Counted from the first letter of the stretch, positions 52,176 to 61,587 are shown. The stretch is DNA of 64,000 nucleotides from Mucilaginibacter mallensis (GCF_900105165.1 NZ_LT629740.1:3534001-3598000); one strand, 5' to 3'. The notes: generated by a model from the sequence alone, not told the origin. A program made the numbers and translations.

Positions 52176-52322
52176 CTACGCCCGCCTGATCAAACCTAAA
52201 AGTAAAGCAATAATAGCTATTACCAACAGCACGTGTATTAAACCCGTTGCTGAATAAAGAAACACTCCTAATGCCCACCCTATAATCAGGATAACGGCAA
52301 TGATATACAATAGACCTCTCAT
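52176..52322 (-). CDS. Lmo0937-type small membrane protein
   Basis: A 48-residue protein, too short for most callers. It has two membrane helices (about residues 4-22 and 28-44), a glycine-tryptophan centre (IIGWALGVFLY) and the end LLGLIRRA. This is the pattern of the lmo0937 family of tiny membrane proteins found across bacteria, often linked to stress. It stands alone between ispD and the DUF2795 gene. Role unknown. Confidence 0.82.
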   Translation of the reverse strand: MRGLLYIIAVILIIGWALGVFLYSATGLIHVLLVIAIIALLLGLIRRA

Positions 52323-52390
52323 TTTGTTAAAGTTTTAGTTGATGAATATGTTGTATCAATAACTAAAATCATTCCAAAATGTTCTCAAAT

Positions 52391-52422
52391 AAAAAAACCC
52401 TGTAAAATACAGGGCTCTTTAT
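52391..52422 (-). terminator. Terminator after the DUF2795 gene
   Basis: CCCTGTA (52398-52404) pairs with TACAGGG (52408-52414); the A7 run on the left gives a T run on the minus strand. It lies 24 bases beyond the gene at 52438. Confidence 0.85.
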
Positions 52423-52437
52423 TTCGGGTAAGTTTAA

Positions 52438-52659
52438 TTAATATTCGTCCTCGTTAAAAAAGAAGTCGTCCTTAGTCGGATAATCCGGCCAGATCTCTTC
52501 TATATTTTCATAAGGCTCACCATCATCTTCCAATGCCTGCAGGTTTTCTATAACCTCAACAGGTGCGCCGGAACGTATGGCATAATCAATTAACTCATCT
52601 TTTGTTGCGGGCCAGGGAGCATCTTCAAGGTGTGATGCAAGTTCAAGTGTCCAGTACAT
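52438..52659 (-). CDS. DUF2795 domain protein
   Basis: A 73-residue acidic, cytoplasmic protein. It matches the DUF2795 pattern: WTLELASHLEDAPWPATKDELIDYAIRSGAP, then VIENLQALEDDGEPYENIEEIWPDYP. The C-terminus is rich in Asp, Glu and Phe. Members are common in Bacteroidota and function is not known. Monocistronic, with a terminator. Confidence 0.85.
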   Translation of the reverse strand: MYWTLELASHLEDAPWPATKDELIDYAIRSGAPVEVIENLQALEDDGEPYENIEEIWPDYPTKDDFFFNEDEY

Positions 52660-52750
52660 ATCTTATTTTTATAATAATTTTTTACTAAATTACTTTTTCG
52701 CAAAAGTATAATATTTTTAAATTGATTATCAATATTTTTTTTCTATTTTT

Positions 52751-53299
52751 TTAAATTCTTGGAATCCACTCATTCTCAGGTATTTTATGTTCATTCCCAA
52801 TCTTACGTGCCAGGGTAAAAAGGTAATCACTCAGTCTGTTCAGGTAAATATTAACCTTTTCATCAACTGCACTTTCCTCAGCAAGGTGTACCGTTATCCT
52901 TTCAGCCCTGCGGCATACACATCGTGCAATATGGCAAAATGAAATGGTATTACTACCACCCGGCAGAATAAAATGTTTTAACTGTGGCAATTCCCCATCC
53001 ATCCTATCCATTTCCTTTTCCAGCAGCTCAATATCCGCCAGGTGAAGATCGGGGATGATCATTCTTGATTTTTCAGGATCAGCCGCTAATGATGAGCCAA
53101 TAGTAAACAACCTGTCCTGAATATGCTTCAATATCTCCTTATCGTGTGCGGTTATTTCCTGATCACGTATCAACCCTATGTACGAGTTAAGTTCATCAAC
53201 TGTACCATAGCTTTCAATACGCAGGTGATGCTTGGGTACACGCGTACCTCCTATTAATGAGGTAAACCCCTTATCACCGGTTTTAGTATATATTTTCAT
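52751..53299 (-). CDS. PduO-type cob(I)yrinic acid a,c-diamide adenosyltransferase
   Basis: A 182-residue enzyme that adenosylates cobalamin. The ATP-binding N-terminus KIYTKTGDKGFTSLIGG and the C-terminal motif RRAERITVHLAEE are characteristic; VNIYLNRLSDYLFTLAR closes the helical bundle. The frame extends 23 codons further upstream, but that part is translated from a palindromic repeat, and the ATG at 53299 sits directly before the conserved start, so it is preferred. Shows that the cell uses adenosylcobalamin or salvages corrinoids. Confidence 0.92.
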   Translation of the reverse strand: MKIYTKTGDKGFTSLIGGTRVPKHHLRIESYGTVDELNSYIGLIRDQEITAHDKEILKHIQDRLFTIGSSLAADPEKSRMIIPDLHLADIELLEKEMDRMDGELPQLKHFILPGGSNTISFCHIARCVCRRAERITVHLAEESAVDEKVNIYLNRLSDYLFTLARKIGNEHKIPENEWIPRI

Positions 53300-53331
53300 T
53301 TTGTCGATAGATTTTTCACTCCCTCTTGTCA

Positions 53332-53413
53332 TCTCGAACGCTAGTGAGATATCTTCTGCGACTTGCATTACCGCATTGCATATTTAAGCAAGATCTCTCA
53401 CTAGCGTTCGAGA
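53332..53413. repeat. Palindromic element TCTCGAACGCTAGTGAGA
   Basis: Perfect 18-bp arms at 53332-53349 and 53396-53413 enclose 46 bases. The arms continue imperfectly (ATATCTT with AAGAT). It lies between the divergently transcribed adenosyltransferase and GH19 genes, so it would be in one of the upstream regions. Confidence 0.8.
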
Positions 53414-53516
53414 TAACAAATAGCGAGTTTAATATGCATATAAAAATACATTTTAAAATGTTTTATTTAAACTTGTTGAAAGTTAAACTATCAATAACTA
53501 TATCTGTTACACTATA

Positions 53517-54524
53517 ATGAGATCTGCCCTTTTATCAACAAAATTCATCTGCGTTTTATTAGTTACCATTGCTTTGTTAAGCTTTAACTGCGGCAATGCA
53601 AGCAGTAATAATGCATCAAGCAATAATGCGCCCGCTATAAAAAAAGTAAGCATTGCCAGCTTTTTAAGCGAGCAACAGTTCAATGACCTTTTTCCAATGC
53701 ATGATAAATTTTACAGCTATAAGGCATTTATAAAAGCTGTTGATGAACTGGGGCAGGTAAAACTACAGGTGAGTCGGCGTTCAACCTGGATATACCAGTT
53801 TATACGTACCGATAAAACTACCGGCAAAGCTACAACTATACGCCAGGATGCTGATTGGAACGAGGCCTGGGCTAAAGCAAAACCAGACTCAACCTACATA
53901 GTCGATTATGGCAACTTTTGTACTGCCGCTGATGCGCAAACCAATAAAAAAGAACTGGCTGCCTTTTTCGCTGAAATATCGCACGAAACACGCCACGGCG
54001 AAGACGGCAAATACAACGATGGTTTGATGTTTATACATGAATATGATACCACACAGGCTTACACTGCTGATAATGATATGTACCCTGCTGTTAAAGGCAA
54101 AAAATATTATGGCCGCGGCCCGATGCAAATAAGCTATAATGGCAATTATGGCTATGCCTCTGATTGTATTTTTGGCGATAAGAAAGTGCTGTTAAATAAT
54201 CCCGAACTAGTGGAAAAAGACCCGGTAGTAGCCTTTAAAACTGCTATCTATTTTTGGATGACACCACAGCCGCCCAAACCATCGGCACATGATGTAATGA
54301 CCGGCAAATGGCAACCCAGCGCTGCTGACAAAGCTAAAGGCCGCTCACCTGGCTTCGGAATGACAATTAATATTATAAACGGACAAATTGAGTGTAACAA
54401 AGGTGATAACATAAGCAGTATGAATGACCGCATTGGCTTTTATCAGCATTTTTTAAAGAAACTGGGTGTGAACGATCCGAATTGCACTTGCTCATGTGAA
54501 AGTATGAAACCGTATACCCCCTAG
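53517..54524 (+). CDS. GH19 chitinase-like secreted protein
   Basis: A 335-residue glycoside hydrolase family 19 protein. A leader (about 1-24) ends at FNCGN; Cys25 could be lipidated, though the lipobox is weak. Catalytic-domain features are the glutamate in [12 protein letters not shown], then [16 protein letters not shown] and [14 protein letters not shown], with [11 protein letters not shown] near the end. GH19 enzymes cut chitin or, in some bacteria, peptidoglycan. The last codons and the stop (TAG 54522-54524) lie in the arm of the C-rich repeat, so the C-terminus may have been altered by it. Confidence 0.9.
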   Translation: MRSALLSTKFICVLLVTIALLSFNCGNASSNNASSNNAPAIKKVSIASFLSEQQFNDLFPMHDKFYSYKAFIKAVDELGQVKLQVSRRSTWIYQFIRTDKTTGKATTIRQDADWNEAWAKAKPDSTYIVDYGNFCTAADAQTNKKELAAFFAEISHETRHGEDGKYNDGLMFIHEYDTTQAYTADNDMYPAVKGKKYYGRGPMQISYNGNYGYASDCIFGDKKVLLNNPELVEKDPVVAFKTAIYFWMTPQPPKPSAHDVMTGKWQPSAADKAKGRSPGFGMTINIINGQIECNKGDNISSMNDRIGFYQHFLKKLGVNDPNCTCSCESMKPYTP

Positions 54525-54660
54525 CCCCCTAAAGGGGGAACTTTTTGATTTGCATAATGGCTTCTATCCCACTTTATAGTCTTCAGTCTGCGACTGAAGA
54601 CTATAGATCAAGAAAGTTTATAACTTTCAATACTTGCTCCCCCTTTAGGTGGCTAGGGGA
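54516..54660. repeat. Paired C-rich palindromic element, copy C
   Basis: The left arm (54516-54540) contains CCCCCTAGCCCCCTAAAGGG and supplies the stop codon of the GH19 gene. The right arm (54638-54660) carries CTCCCCCTTTAGGTGGC and abuts the stop codon of the convergent gpmA gene (54661-54663). The 97 bases between include a 14-bp hairpin TATAGTCTTCAGTC/GACTGAAGACTATA (54575-54588 and 54592-54605). The element fills the gap from stop to stop. Confidence 0.85.
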
Positions 54661-55347
54661 TTACAAATAATAATGTCGTATCCTGTTCAATCCTTCATCC
54701 AGCTCATAAACCATTGGTACACCGGTTGGCAAATCGAGTTGGGTAACTTCCTCATCGTTCAGATGATCAATATATTTTATCAGCGCCCGCAAACTATTGC
54801 CATGCCCGCATACAATCACTTTCTGATTTTTGCGGATAGCGTCAACAATACTTTCGTTCCAGAAGGGCAACACCCTATCCATTGTAACGCTTAGGTTTTC
54901 GGTTAGGGGTAGTTCACGCTCTGTTAAATTTTTATAACGGATATCATGGCCCGGATAGCGGGGATCTTCCTTTGTTATGGCAGGCGGAAATTCATTGGGG
55001 TCTCTCCGCCATTTTTGCACTTGCTCTGCACCATATTGAGCTATGGTTTCATCCTTATTTAAACCCTGTAAAGCTCCATAAAAACGTTCATTTAAGCGCC
55101 ATGATTTTTGAACCGGAATCCACAGATGATCCAGTTCCTCCAACAAAATATGCAGTGTTTTTATGGATCGCTTTAGTAACGATGTAAAGCCTTCATCAAA
55201 ATTATAGCCATGCTTTAGTAATAGCTGGCCTGCCCTTTTAGCTTGCTCTACGCCTTCAGGCGATAGGTCAACATCCGTCCACCCGGTGAAGCGGTTTTCC
55301 TGGTTCCAGATACTTTCGCCGTGGCGTATTAATACGAGTTTTTGCAT
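54661..55347 (-). CDS. gpmA: 2,3-bisphosphoglycerate-dependent phosphoglycerate mutase
   Basis: A 228-residue glycolytic enzyme interconverting 3- and 2-phosphoglycerate. The phosphohistidine is His9 in LVLIRHGESIWNQENRFTGW; the second histidine is in VIVCGHGNSLRAL. ERFYGALQGLNKDE is also typical of dPGM. Length is slightly below E. coli GpmA (250). Stop codon adjoins the C-rich repeat. Confidence 0.95.
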   Translation of the reverse strand: MQKLVLIRHGESIWNQENRFTGWTDVDLSPEGVEQAKRAGQLLLKHGYNFDEGFTSLLKRSIKTLHILLEELDHLWIPVQKSWRLNERFYGALQGLNKDETIAQYGAEQVQKWRRDPNEFPPAITKEDPRYPGHDIRYKNLTERELPLTENLSVTMDRVLPFWNESIVDAIRKNQKVIVCGHGNSLRALIKYIDHLNDEEVTQLDLPTGVPMVYELDEGLNRIRHYYL

Positions 55348-55454
55348 AGCTATTGTTTAACGCTAATTTAGGATATCGGTTTGTAAAAAAATTTGCTAAA
55401 TAGATTTAAAGCCATAAATTGCAGGTATAAACCCAATTAAAACCTCTTAACATC

Positions 55455-56051
55455 ATGATTCCAACTGTACAGGCTCCTGTTACCGTAAAGGATAACATTG
55501 CCAATCCTGCACCGCTCGGCCTTTGCGCCTTTGGTATGACCACCGTATTATTAAACTTTAAAAACGCCGGCTTTATCGAGATCAACTCCATGATACTGGC
55601 CATGGGCATTTTTTATGGCGGACTGGCACAAGTTATAGCCGGCATAATCGAGGCCAAAAAGAACAACACCTTTGGCTTAACCGCCTTTACATCTTATGGC
55701 TTCTTCTGGTTATCACTGGTGGGCCTGATTGTTATACCATCACTTGGCTGGATGCCCAAACCATCAGAAGCTGGTATGAGTGCTTACCTGGGTATGTGGG
55801 GACTGTTTACCTTCCTGATGTTTTTTGGCACCCTGAAGTTAAACCGGGCATTGCAGTTTGTATTTGGCTCACTAACTATTTTATTTCTCCTATTAGCTAT
55901 AAGTGATGGCACAGGCAATAAAGGTTTGGGACAAATAGCCGGTTATGAGGGTATCATCTGTGGTGCATCAGCCATATATACAGGCATGGCTAATTTACTA
56001 AATGAAGTTTATGGAAAAACTGTATTGCCGATAGGCCCTGTACAATCATAA
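55455..56051 (+). CDS. Acetate uptake transporter, GPR1/FUN34/YaaH family
   Basis: A 198-residue membrane protein with six helices. The N-terminal motif [18 protein letters not shown] and the following [20 protein letters not shown] are diagnostic of the family to which E. coli SatP belongs, which takes up acetate and succinate. Length is normal. The SRPBCC gene begins 17 bases downstream. Confidence 0.93.
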   Translation: MIPTVQAPVTVKDNIANPAPLGLCAFGMTTVLLNFKNAGFIEINSMILAMGIFYGGLAQVIAGIIEAKKNNTFGLTAFTSYGFFWLSLVGLIVIPSLGWMPKPSEAGMSAYLGMWGLFTFLMFFGTLKLNRALQFVFGSLTILFLLLAISDGTGNKGLGQIAGYEGIICGASAIYTGMANLLNEVYGKTVLPIGPVQS

Positions 56052-56068
56052 ATTATTAGATTTGCAAC

Positions 56069-56449
56069 TTGAAAGATTTTAAAAAATATTACGTTCTTCC
56101 GGCGGCTCCGGAGGAAATTTATACTGCTTTAACTAATCCATTAACCATTGAGCTATGGACCGGCGAACCGGCGGAAATGACTACCGAACCCGGATCAGAA
56201 TTCTCTATGTGGGATGGCAGCATCGTTGGTAAGAACATCGAGTTTGAAGAGAACAAAAGAATAGTACAGCAATGGTATTTTGATGGACAGGAAGCTGAAT
56301 CTATCGTTACCATTAAACTTCACGAAGACAAAAACGGCACATCTGCAGAATTAAGGCATACGAATATTCCGGATAGTGATTATGAGGATATAACCGAAGG
56401 CTGGAACGATGCTTATTTTGGTTCTTTATTCGAGTTTTTCAGTATCTAA
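56069..56449 (+). CDS. SRPBCC / AHSA1-like domain protein
   Basis: A 126-residue protein of the START-like (Bet v 1) fold. Recognisable stretches are AAPEEIYTALTNPLTIELWTG near the start, FSMWDGSIVGKNIEFEENKRIVQQWYF in the middle and the end EGWNDAYFGSLFEFF. Proteins of this type bind hydrophobic ligands or, as Aha1 relatives, chaperones. The start is TTG at 56069; there is no ATG upstream in frame after the previous stop. A bidirectional terminator follows. Confidence 0.87.
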   Translation: MKDFKKYYVLPAAPEEIYTALTNPLTIELWTGEPAEMTTEPGSEFSMWDGSIVGKNIEFEENKRIVQQWYFDGQEAESIVTIKLHEDKNGTSAELRHTNIPDSDYEDITEGWNDAYFGSLFEFFSI

Positions 56450-56462
56450 CAAAGAAATTTAT

Positions 56463-56502
56463 AAAAGAAAAAAGCGGCTCAATTGAGCCACTTTTTTCTT
56501 TT
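56463..56502. terminator. Bidirectional terminator
   Basis: GGCTCAATTGAGCC is the core of a nearly perfect palindrome whose arms extend into AAAAGAAAAAAG on the left and CTTTTTTCTTTT on the right. It lies between the convergent SRPBCC and OmpA genes and serves both. Confidence 0.9.
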
Positions 56503-56515
56503 ATAAATCTGGTTA

Positions 56516-57859
56516 TTAATATATACTAAATTCAACACGGCGGTTTATTTGACGACCGGCATCAGTTGCATTAGTAGCTATTGGGTTTGCTTTACCATAA
56601 CCTTCTGCCTGTATTTTTGAAGCATCAGCACCCTGTTGTGCAAGGTATGTTTTAACAGCTTCGGCGCGAGCTTTTGATAACTTTAAGTTGGCAGCAACTG
56701 AACCTACATTATCAGTATAACCGGCCAGTTTTAAGTTAAAGCCTTTTGCAACTAAAAGTTGGGCTAATTTATTTAAGCTTTCATCTGAGTGTTCACGGAT
56801 TGTCGCTTTACCAAAATCAAACTCAAGATTTCTTACAGCCTGGTTAACAACTTCTTTATCCTGTTGCGTTACGTAAACCTTAACTTCTGGTTTTTTCAAT
56901 GGACAGCCTGAACCATCTACAGGTGTACCTGCCGGTGTGTTAGGGCATTTGTCATAAACATCAGGCACGCCATCACCATCAGAATCGACTGTAAATTTAG
57001 CTAAGTTAGCGTTAGTAGCATTCAAGTCGCTTCTTAATTGTTGGTTGGCAGCTTGCTGTTGGTTAACTTGTATTTGTAATCTTTGTTCATCCATTAAATA
57101 TTCTGTACGCATTGATGCTACCGGATTATGTGTAGCTAATTGTGGTTTTTTGCTGCTTCCAAGTGCAAATTCTAAACCGATGTGTCCATAACCGAACCTG
57201 TCGTTTGTTGCGCCTTGTACGCTGCCATCAAAGTTATCAGCATTAACAAAATTAACCTGGTAACCCAAATCGATGTTTACACCATTGGCCACGTTAAATT
57301 TCAAGCCTGCACCTACCGGGATAAAGAAATCATGTTGTTTACCTTCATTGGTTGGGCCACTTGCTGTTGTTAAGGTTGGTGTATAAGCAATGTAACCACC
57401 ACCTACTGTTAAGTAAGGTTGTATATAACCCTGCTCGTGCCTCCAGTTAATGTTAGCTAAAGTAAAGTTAGCAGCCAGATCAACCGAATAGTTTATTTTG
57501 GTATTGAAGCTGGTATACGTTCCATTCACCTGATCAGCTGGTGTAACTGCACCTGCAACCTTACCGGCAAGGAAATCGGCCTGTAAACCGAATGACGGCA
57601 AAATCTGATCCTTAATATAACCACCGTACCCTATTTGATTATGCGGCGACTGGAAGTCTTGTTTTTTAATACCGAACACAGTGTATGGGGTAAGTACACC
57701 GCCGTTAACACCTATTGACCACGTGCGGAATGCGCTGCCATCAGAGAAAGGCTTTACATAATTTTTTGACGCTGTAGTGTCAGGGGTTTGGGCTAGAAGT
57801 TTGCCACCTACCATTATTCCTGTAAGTAGTAGTGAGGCTTTTTTTAAATTTGATTTCAT
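56516..57859 (-). CDS. OmpA-family outer membrane protein
   Basis: A 447-residue protein. A signal peptide (about 1-23, ending KLLA/Q) is followed by an eight-stranded beta barrel (about 45-230), a linker rich in Gln and Asn, a calcium-binding thrombospondin type 3 motif DSDGDGVPDVYDKCPNTPAG, and a C-terminal OmpA domain (about 340-447) with LKLAGYTDNVGS and LSKARAEAVKTYL that binds peptidoglycan. It anchors the outer membrane to the cell wall. About 390 bases of non-coding DNA lie upstream. Confidence 0.94.
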   Translation of the reverse strand: MKSNLKKASLLLTGIMVGGKLLAQTPDTTASKNYVKPFSDGSAFRTWSIGVNGGVLTPYTVFGIKKQDFQSPHNQIGYGGYIKDQILPSFGLQADFLAGKVAGAVTPADQVNGTYTSFNTKINYSVDLAANFTLANINWRHEQGYIQPYLTVGGGYIAYTPTLTTASGPTNEGKQHDFFIPVGAGLKFNVANGVNIDLGYQVNFVNADNFDGSVQGATNDRFGYGHIGLEFALGSSKKPQLATHNPVASMRTEYLMDEQRLQIQVNQQQAANQQLRSDLNATNANLAKFTVDSDGDGVPDVYDKCPNTPAGTPVDGSGCPLKKPEVKVYVTQQDKEVVNQAVRNLEFDFGKATIREHSDESLNKLAQLLVAKGFNLKLAGYTDNVGSVAANLKLSKARAEAVKTYLAQQGADASKIQAEGYGKANPIATNATDAGRQINRRVEFSIY

Positions 57860-58251
57860 AATAATGTATTTAAGTGAGTCGTGCCCTCGTGATTTTATTA
57901 GGACATAACTTCCCGCTTAAAGGCAACATTAATGCCATCAAACACTTTTGGCGATAGTTTTCAATGTTAAATCAATGTTGACTTTTTCGGATAAAACACT
58001 GATATGCAATAGGTATCAGTACTTGTGAAAGCGCCCGGAAATATATATTTAAGTGGAATTATTTAAAAAGCCAGCTATATGTTAATATGAATTTAAAAAC
58101 ATACACTTCTGTAGGCTTATTGCTAATTTCATCAAAATTTCATACTAAAATTATGATTTTGATAATATATCATAGCAAATGCATAATATAGCTATAAGCT
58201 ATATTATGCATTTGTAAATCAACAATAAAAAAAATGGATATTTTTTGAAGA
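57860..58251. other. Non-coding AT-rich region with an 18-bp hairpin
   Basis: No gene is visible. The part near 57860 is the upstream region of the OmpA gene. CAAATGCATAATATAGCT (58176-58193) and its perfect complement (58197-58214) form a hairpin with a 3-base tip, 38 bases beyond the OsmC stop. No T run follows, but it may still end OsmC transcription or protect its 3' end. Confidence 0.6.
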
Positions 58252-58680
58252 CTATGCTGCAGGATGCACAAACACCTTGTATTTAATTTCGGCGCCGGCT
58301 TTCTCTAAAGTAGCAGCAACTGAGCAGTATTTATCTACCGATAATTCAACGGCTTTCTGGGCTTTATCAGGGTCGATATTACCATAAAGGTGAAATTCAA
58401 TATCAATATTGCTCCATAAAGAAGGCTCCTTGCCTGCCTCACGATCACCGTTGATGATCATTTTATAATCTTTTACTTCCTGGCGCTGTTTTTTCAGTAT
58501 ACCGATCACGTCGATAGCCGAGCAGCCGCCTAAGCCCATTAACAGCATTTGCATTGGGCGCACACCAAAATCAAGGCCTCCGCTTTGGGGGTTACTATCC
58601 ATTTTAACCGAATGTCCATTTTCATCTGTAGCTACAAAGCCGCAGTCGCCATTAACGCGCGCAAGTTCTATTTTAGGCAT
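58252..58680 (-). CDS. OsmC-family peroxiredoxin-like protein
   Basis: A 142-residue cytoplasmic protein of the OsmC/Ohr fold. The two reactive cysteines are Cys53 in LMGLGGCSAIDV and Cys119 in VDKYCSVAATLEKAG. Members reduce organic peroxides with a dithiol cofactor. It is the YhfA-like rather than Ohr branch by its GGCSAIDV motif. Monocistronic. Confidence 0.92.
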   Translation of the reverse strand: MPKIELARVNGDCGFVATDENGHSVKMDSNPQSGGLDFGVRPMQMLLMGLGGCSAIDVIGILKKQRQEVKDYKMIINGDREAGKEPSLWSNIDIEFHLYGNIDPDKAQKAVELSVDKYCSVAATLEKAGAEIKYKVFVHPAA

Positions 58681-58785
58681 AACAAATATTAATAATAAGC
58701 TAAGTTAGCTATTTGTATGATCATAACATGGCCTTTTAGGCCTGCTTCTATACTTTTTTGGGTAAAGATGATATTATTCTGAAAA

Positions 58786-59193
58786 TTACCTGTCTTTAAC
58801 CGGTATAACCAATTTTAAACCCGACCATACCTCATCCACAGCACAAACCTTAATATCAACCAAGCCTATCTCTAAGGCATAATTCCGGATGATATCCTCC
58901 GTAATATCTGTAATAACTTTTGATGCTTTCTTGGGCCATGATACCCATATCATACCATTTGGCTTAAGCTGTTGCTTTAATAAGGACAGGTTAGCCAGGT
59001 ATTCGTCTTTTAGCTGGGTAAAGAAATGGATAAAATCCCTTTTAAAGTTTTTGTCGTCATCGGCAAATATGAGGTCAGCGGGCAGATCCGTAAACAGCTC
59101 AAAGTAATAGTCGGGTGCATTAATAAGGCTGATATTAAAGCCGGGCTTTATACCTAGTTTCTTTGCAAGTGGTGTGCTTGAGTAGCCTGCCAT
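58786..59193 (-). CDS. DUF3052-family protein
   Basis: A 135-residue cytoplasmic protein starting MAGYSSTPLAKKLGIKPGF, with a Rossmann-like core including PADLIFADDD, LLKQQLKPNGMIWVSWPKKASKV and the end VWSGLKLVIPVKDR. This matches DUF3052, related to methyltransferase folds but without a clear SAM-binding site. The frame continues upstream for 22 codons, but these (GSRNKFGMT) are translated from a dispersed repeat; the ATG at 59193 is preferred. Function unknown. Confidence 0.85.
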   Translation of the reverse strand: MAGYSSTPLAKKLGIKPGFNISLINAPDYYFELFTDLPADLIFADDDKNFKRDFIHFFTQLKDEYLANLSLLKQQLKPNGMIWVSWPKKASKVITDITEDIIRNYALEIGLVDIKVCAVDEVWSGLKLVIPVKDR

Positions 59194-59230
59194 AATGATG
59201 ATATTTATTACTAAGATAACTAAAAGCACC

Positions 59231-59320
59231 GTCATCCCGAACTTGTTTCGGGATCCCACAAGCTGAGCTGTATGCTTGGCGTATATCTAAATGTGGGGTG
59301 CTGAAACAAGTTCAGCATGG
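59231..59320. repeat. Dispersed repeat GTCATCCCGAACTTGTTTCGGGATC
   Basis: ATCCCGAACTTGTTTCGGGAT at 59234-59254 is a hairpin; TGCTGAA/TTCAGCA at 59299-59305 and 59311-59317 is a second one with the related word GAAACAAGTTCAG. The words are complementary in part, so the whole can fold on itself. Similar repeats are common in Bacteroidota and other phyla. Confidence 0.65.
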
Positions 59321-59331
59321 CATTCTATATA

Positions 59332-59371
59332 ATATTTAAGGCCTTTAAACTTAATTAAAGGCCTTAAATAT
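59332..59371 (-). terminator. 17-bp hairpin downstream of recQ
   Basis: ATATTTAAGGCCTTTAA (59332-59348) and TTAAAGGCCTTAAATAT (59355-59371) are perfect complements around 6 bases, 21 bases beyond the recQ stop. AT-rich ends may serve as the U tract. Confidence 0.55.
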
Positions 59372-59391
59372 CATTAATTCAAAAATTAAAC

Positions 59392-61587
59392 TTAGTTCCC
59401 CAGTTCCGACATGAATTTTATGCGCATTAGCTGAACCTCTTCACGAGTGTAATCATCGTTGCCGAGTTCAACCAAAGCATCATCTATTGAGTCGATCTCA
59501 GCGGCGCGGAAGTAATCAAATACTTCTTCCTGCTTATCCTCATCAATTACCTCGTCGATATAATAGTTAAGGTTAAGCTTGGTGCCTGAGTTAACTATGG
59601 TTTCAATCTCTTTTAATATCTCTTCGTAGCTCAAACCTTTCGAAGCTGCAATGTCTTCCAGGTTCAAGTGCCTGTCAATATTCTGGATAATGTAAACCTT
59701 AAGCGCTGATTTATTGGCGGCACTCTTGATCACCATATCAATAGGGCGATCTATATCATTATCCTCAACGTACTTCTTGATCAGATCAACAAAAGGAGCA
59801 CCAAATTTTAGTGCCTTGCCTGCCCCAACGCCCGAAATCTGTTTCAGCTCTTCGGTATTAATCGGGTAGTGCGTACACATTTCCTCTAATGACGGATCCT
59901 GGAAGATAACAAACGGAGGCAATCCTTTTTGCTTAGCCAGCTTTTTACGCAGGTCTTTCAGCATTTGCAACAGCTCTGTATCCAAAGCGCCCCCACCCTG
60001 TTTTGGCCCATCTTCCGAGTCATCATCATCCGTAGCCTCAATAGGTGTGTTCAATATAAAACGGATGCTGTATGGGTTATCTAAAAACGCGTGGCCTGTG
60101 CGGGTCAAGCGCAACAAACCGTACTGGTCAATATCCTTTGAAAGAAAATTATTCAGCAAGGCCTGCCTTAACAACGAGTTCCAAAGGTTTTCGCCATCGG
60201 CTTTACCTGATCCAAAGGCATCGATCAAATGATGCCCGTAGTTATGTACCTGCGGGTTATCCTGACCCATCAATACACTGATGATGTGGTGATCATCGAA
60301 CTTCTCACCTATCTGTTTGATCAGGCTCAGTGCCCTGTGCAGTTGCTCTTCGCCATCAAAGTGCTCTTTGTGGGTACTGCAATTATCGCACATGCAATTA
60401 CAACCGGCCTCGTTAAAGTTTTCACCAAAATAGTGCAGCAATTGCTTGCGGCGGCATACTGATGATTCGGCGTAATCAATAACTTCTTTTAATATCTGGG
60501 TACCAATTTCGCGTTCCGAAACCGGTTTATCTTTCATGAATTTTTGCAGCTTGTCAATATCCTTCTGCGAATAGAAAGCTACGCAAACCCCTTCCCCGCC
60601 GTCACGCCCGGCACGGCCGGTTTCCTGGTAATAACCTTCCATGCTTTTAGGCACATCGTGGTGTATCACGTAACGCACATCGGGTTTATCTATCCCCATA
60701 CCAAAGGCTATAGTGGCCACAATTACGTCTACATCCTCCATCAGGAATTTATCCTGTGTATCAGCCCTTACTTTAGGATCCAGGCCTGCGTGGTATGGTA
60801 ATGCTTTAACCCCGTTAAGGCTCAGCACTTCGGCTACTTCCTCAACTTTTTTACGGCTAAGGCAATAAATGATGCCTGATTTCCCTTGGTTTTGCTTAAC
60901 AAACTTTACTATCTCCTTAATTACGTTACGTTTTGCACGTACCTCGTAAAACAGGTTTGCACGGTTAAATGATGATTTGTAAATGGTGGCATTGTTCATT
61001 TGCAGGTTTTTTTGAATATCCTGCTGAACTTTTGGAGTAGCGGTTGCTGTTAAGGCGATGATAGGTATATTTTCGCCGATATTGCTGATAACCTGTCTTA
61101 TTTTACGGTATTCCGGGCGGAAATCATGGCCCCATTCCGATATACAGTGCGCCTCATCAACTGCCACGAATGATACATGGTTCAGGCGTAAAAAATCAAT
61201 ATTTTCCTGTTTGGTTAATGACTCTGGTGCAACGTATAATAGTTTGGTTACACCACTTAAAACATCCTCTTTAACCCTTGCAATATCAGCCTTGGTTAAT
61301 GACGAATTTAAGAAATGCGCTATGCTGTCTGATCCGCCGAATGCTCTCAATTGATCAACCTGGTTTTTCATCAATGCAATTAATGGCGAGATCACAATCG
61401 CTGTTCCATCGCTCATTAACGCGGGCAGTTGATAACACATGGATTTGCCGCCACCGGTAGGCATAATCACAAACGTATCGTTCCCCGCTAAAATATTAGT
61501 TATAATCGCTTCCTGTTCTCCTTTAAAGTTATCGAACCCAAAAAAGTTCTGGAGATTATCAAAAAGCGACTTCTTGGTCTCTATCAT
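59392..61587 (-). CDS. recQ: ATP-dependent DNA helicase RecQ
   Basis: A 731-residue SF2 helicase. Walker A is MPTGGGKSMCYQLP, the DEAH box is AVDEAHCISEWGHDFRPEY, motif V IVATIAFGMGIDKP and motif VI YYQETGRAGRDG. The zinc-binding cysteines (CRRKQLLHYFGE, CNCMCDNC) and winged helix follow, then an HRDC domain (about 525-600). The ~100 residues after HRDC form an extra helical tail not found in E. coli RecQ (about 609 residues), typical of the larger Bacteroidota RecQ. Acts in recombination and fork repair. Confidence 0.95.
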   Translation of the reverse strand: MIETKKSLFDNLQNFFGFDNFKGEQEAIITNILAGNDTFVIMPTGGGKSMCYQLPALMSDGTAIVISPLIALMKNQVDQLRAFGGSDSIAHFLNSSLTKADIARVKEDVLSGVTKLLYVAPESLTKQENIDFLRLNHVSFVAVDEAHCISEWGHDFRPEYRKIRQVISNIGENIPIIALTATATPKVQQDIQKNLQMNNATIYKSSFNRANLFYEVRAKRNVIKEIVKFVKQNQGKSGIIYCLSRKKVEEVAEVLSLNGVKALPYHAGLDPKVRADTQDKFLMEDVDVIVATIAFGMGIDKPDVRYVIHHDVPKSMEGYYQETGRAGRDGGEGVCVAFYSQKDIDKLQKFMKDKPVSEREIGTQILKEVIDYAESSVCRRKQLLHYFGENFNEAGCNCMCDNCSTHKEHFDGEEQLHRALSLIKQIGEKFDDHHIISVLMGQDNPQVHNYGHHLIDAFGSGKADGENLWNSLLRQALLNNFLSKDIDQYGLLRLTRTGHAFLDNPYSIRFILNTPIEATDDDDSEDGPKQGGGALDTELLQMLKDLRKKLAKQKGLPPFVIFQDPSLEEMCTHYPINTEELKQISGVGAGKALKFGAPFVDLIKKYVEDNDIDRPIDMVIKSAANKSALKVYIIQNIDRHLNLEDIAASKGLSYEEILKEIETIVNSGTKLNLNYYIDEVIDEDKQEEVFDYFRAAEIDSIDDALVELGNDDYTREEVQLMRIKFMSELGN

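Noticed and set aside
53300..53368. N-terminal extension of the adenosyltransferase
   Set aside because: The extra codons lie in a palindromic element; the internal ATG at 53299 directly precedes the conserved domain.
59194..59259. N-terminal extension of the DUF3052 protein
   Set aside because: The extra residues come from a dispersed repeat (GSRNKFGMT); ATG at 59193 gives the usual start.
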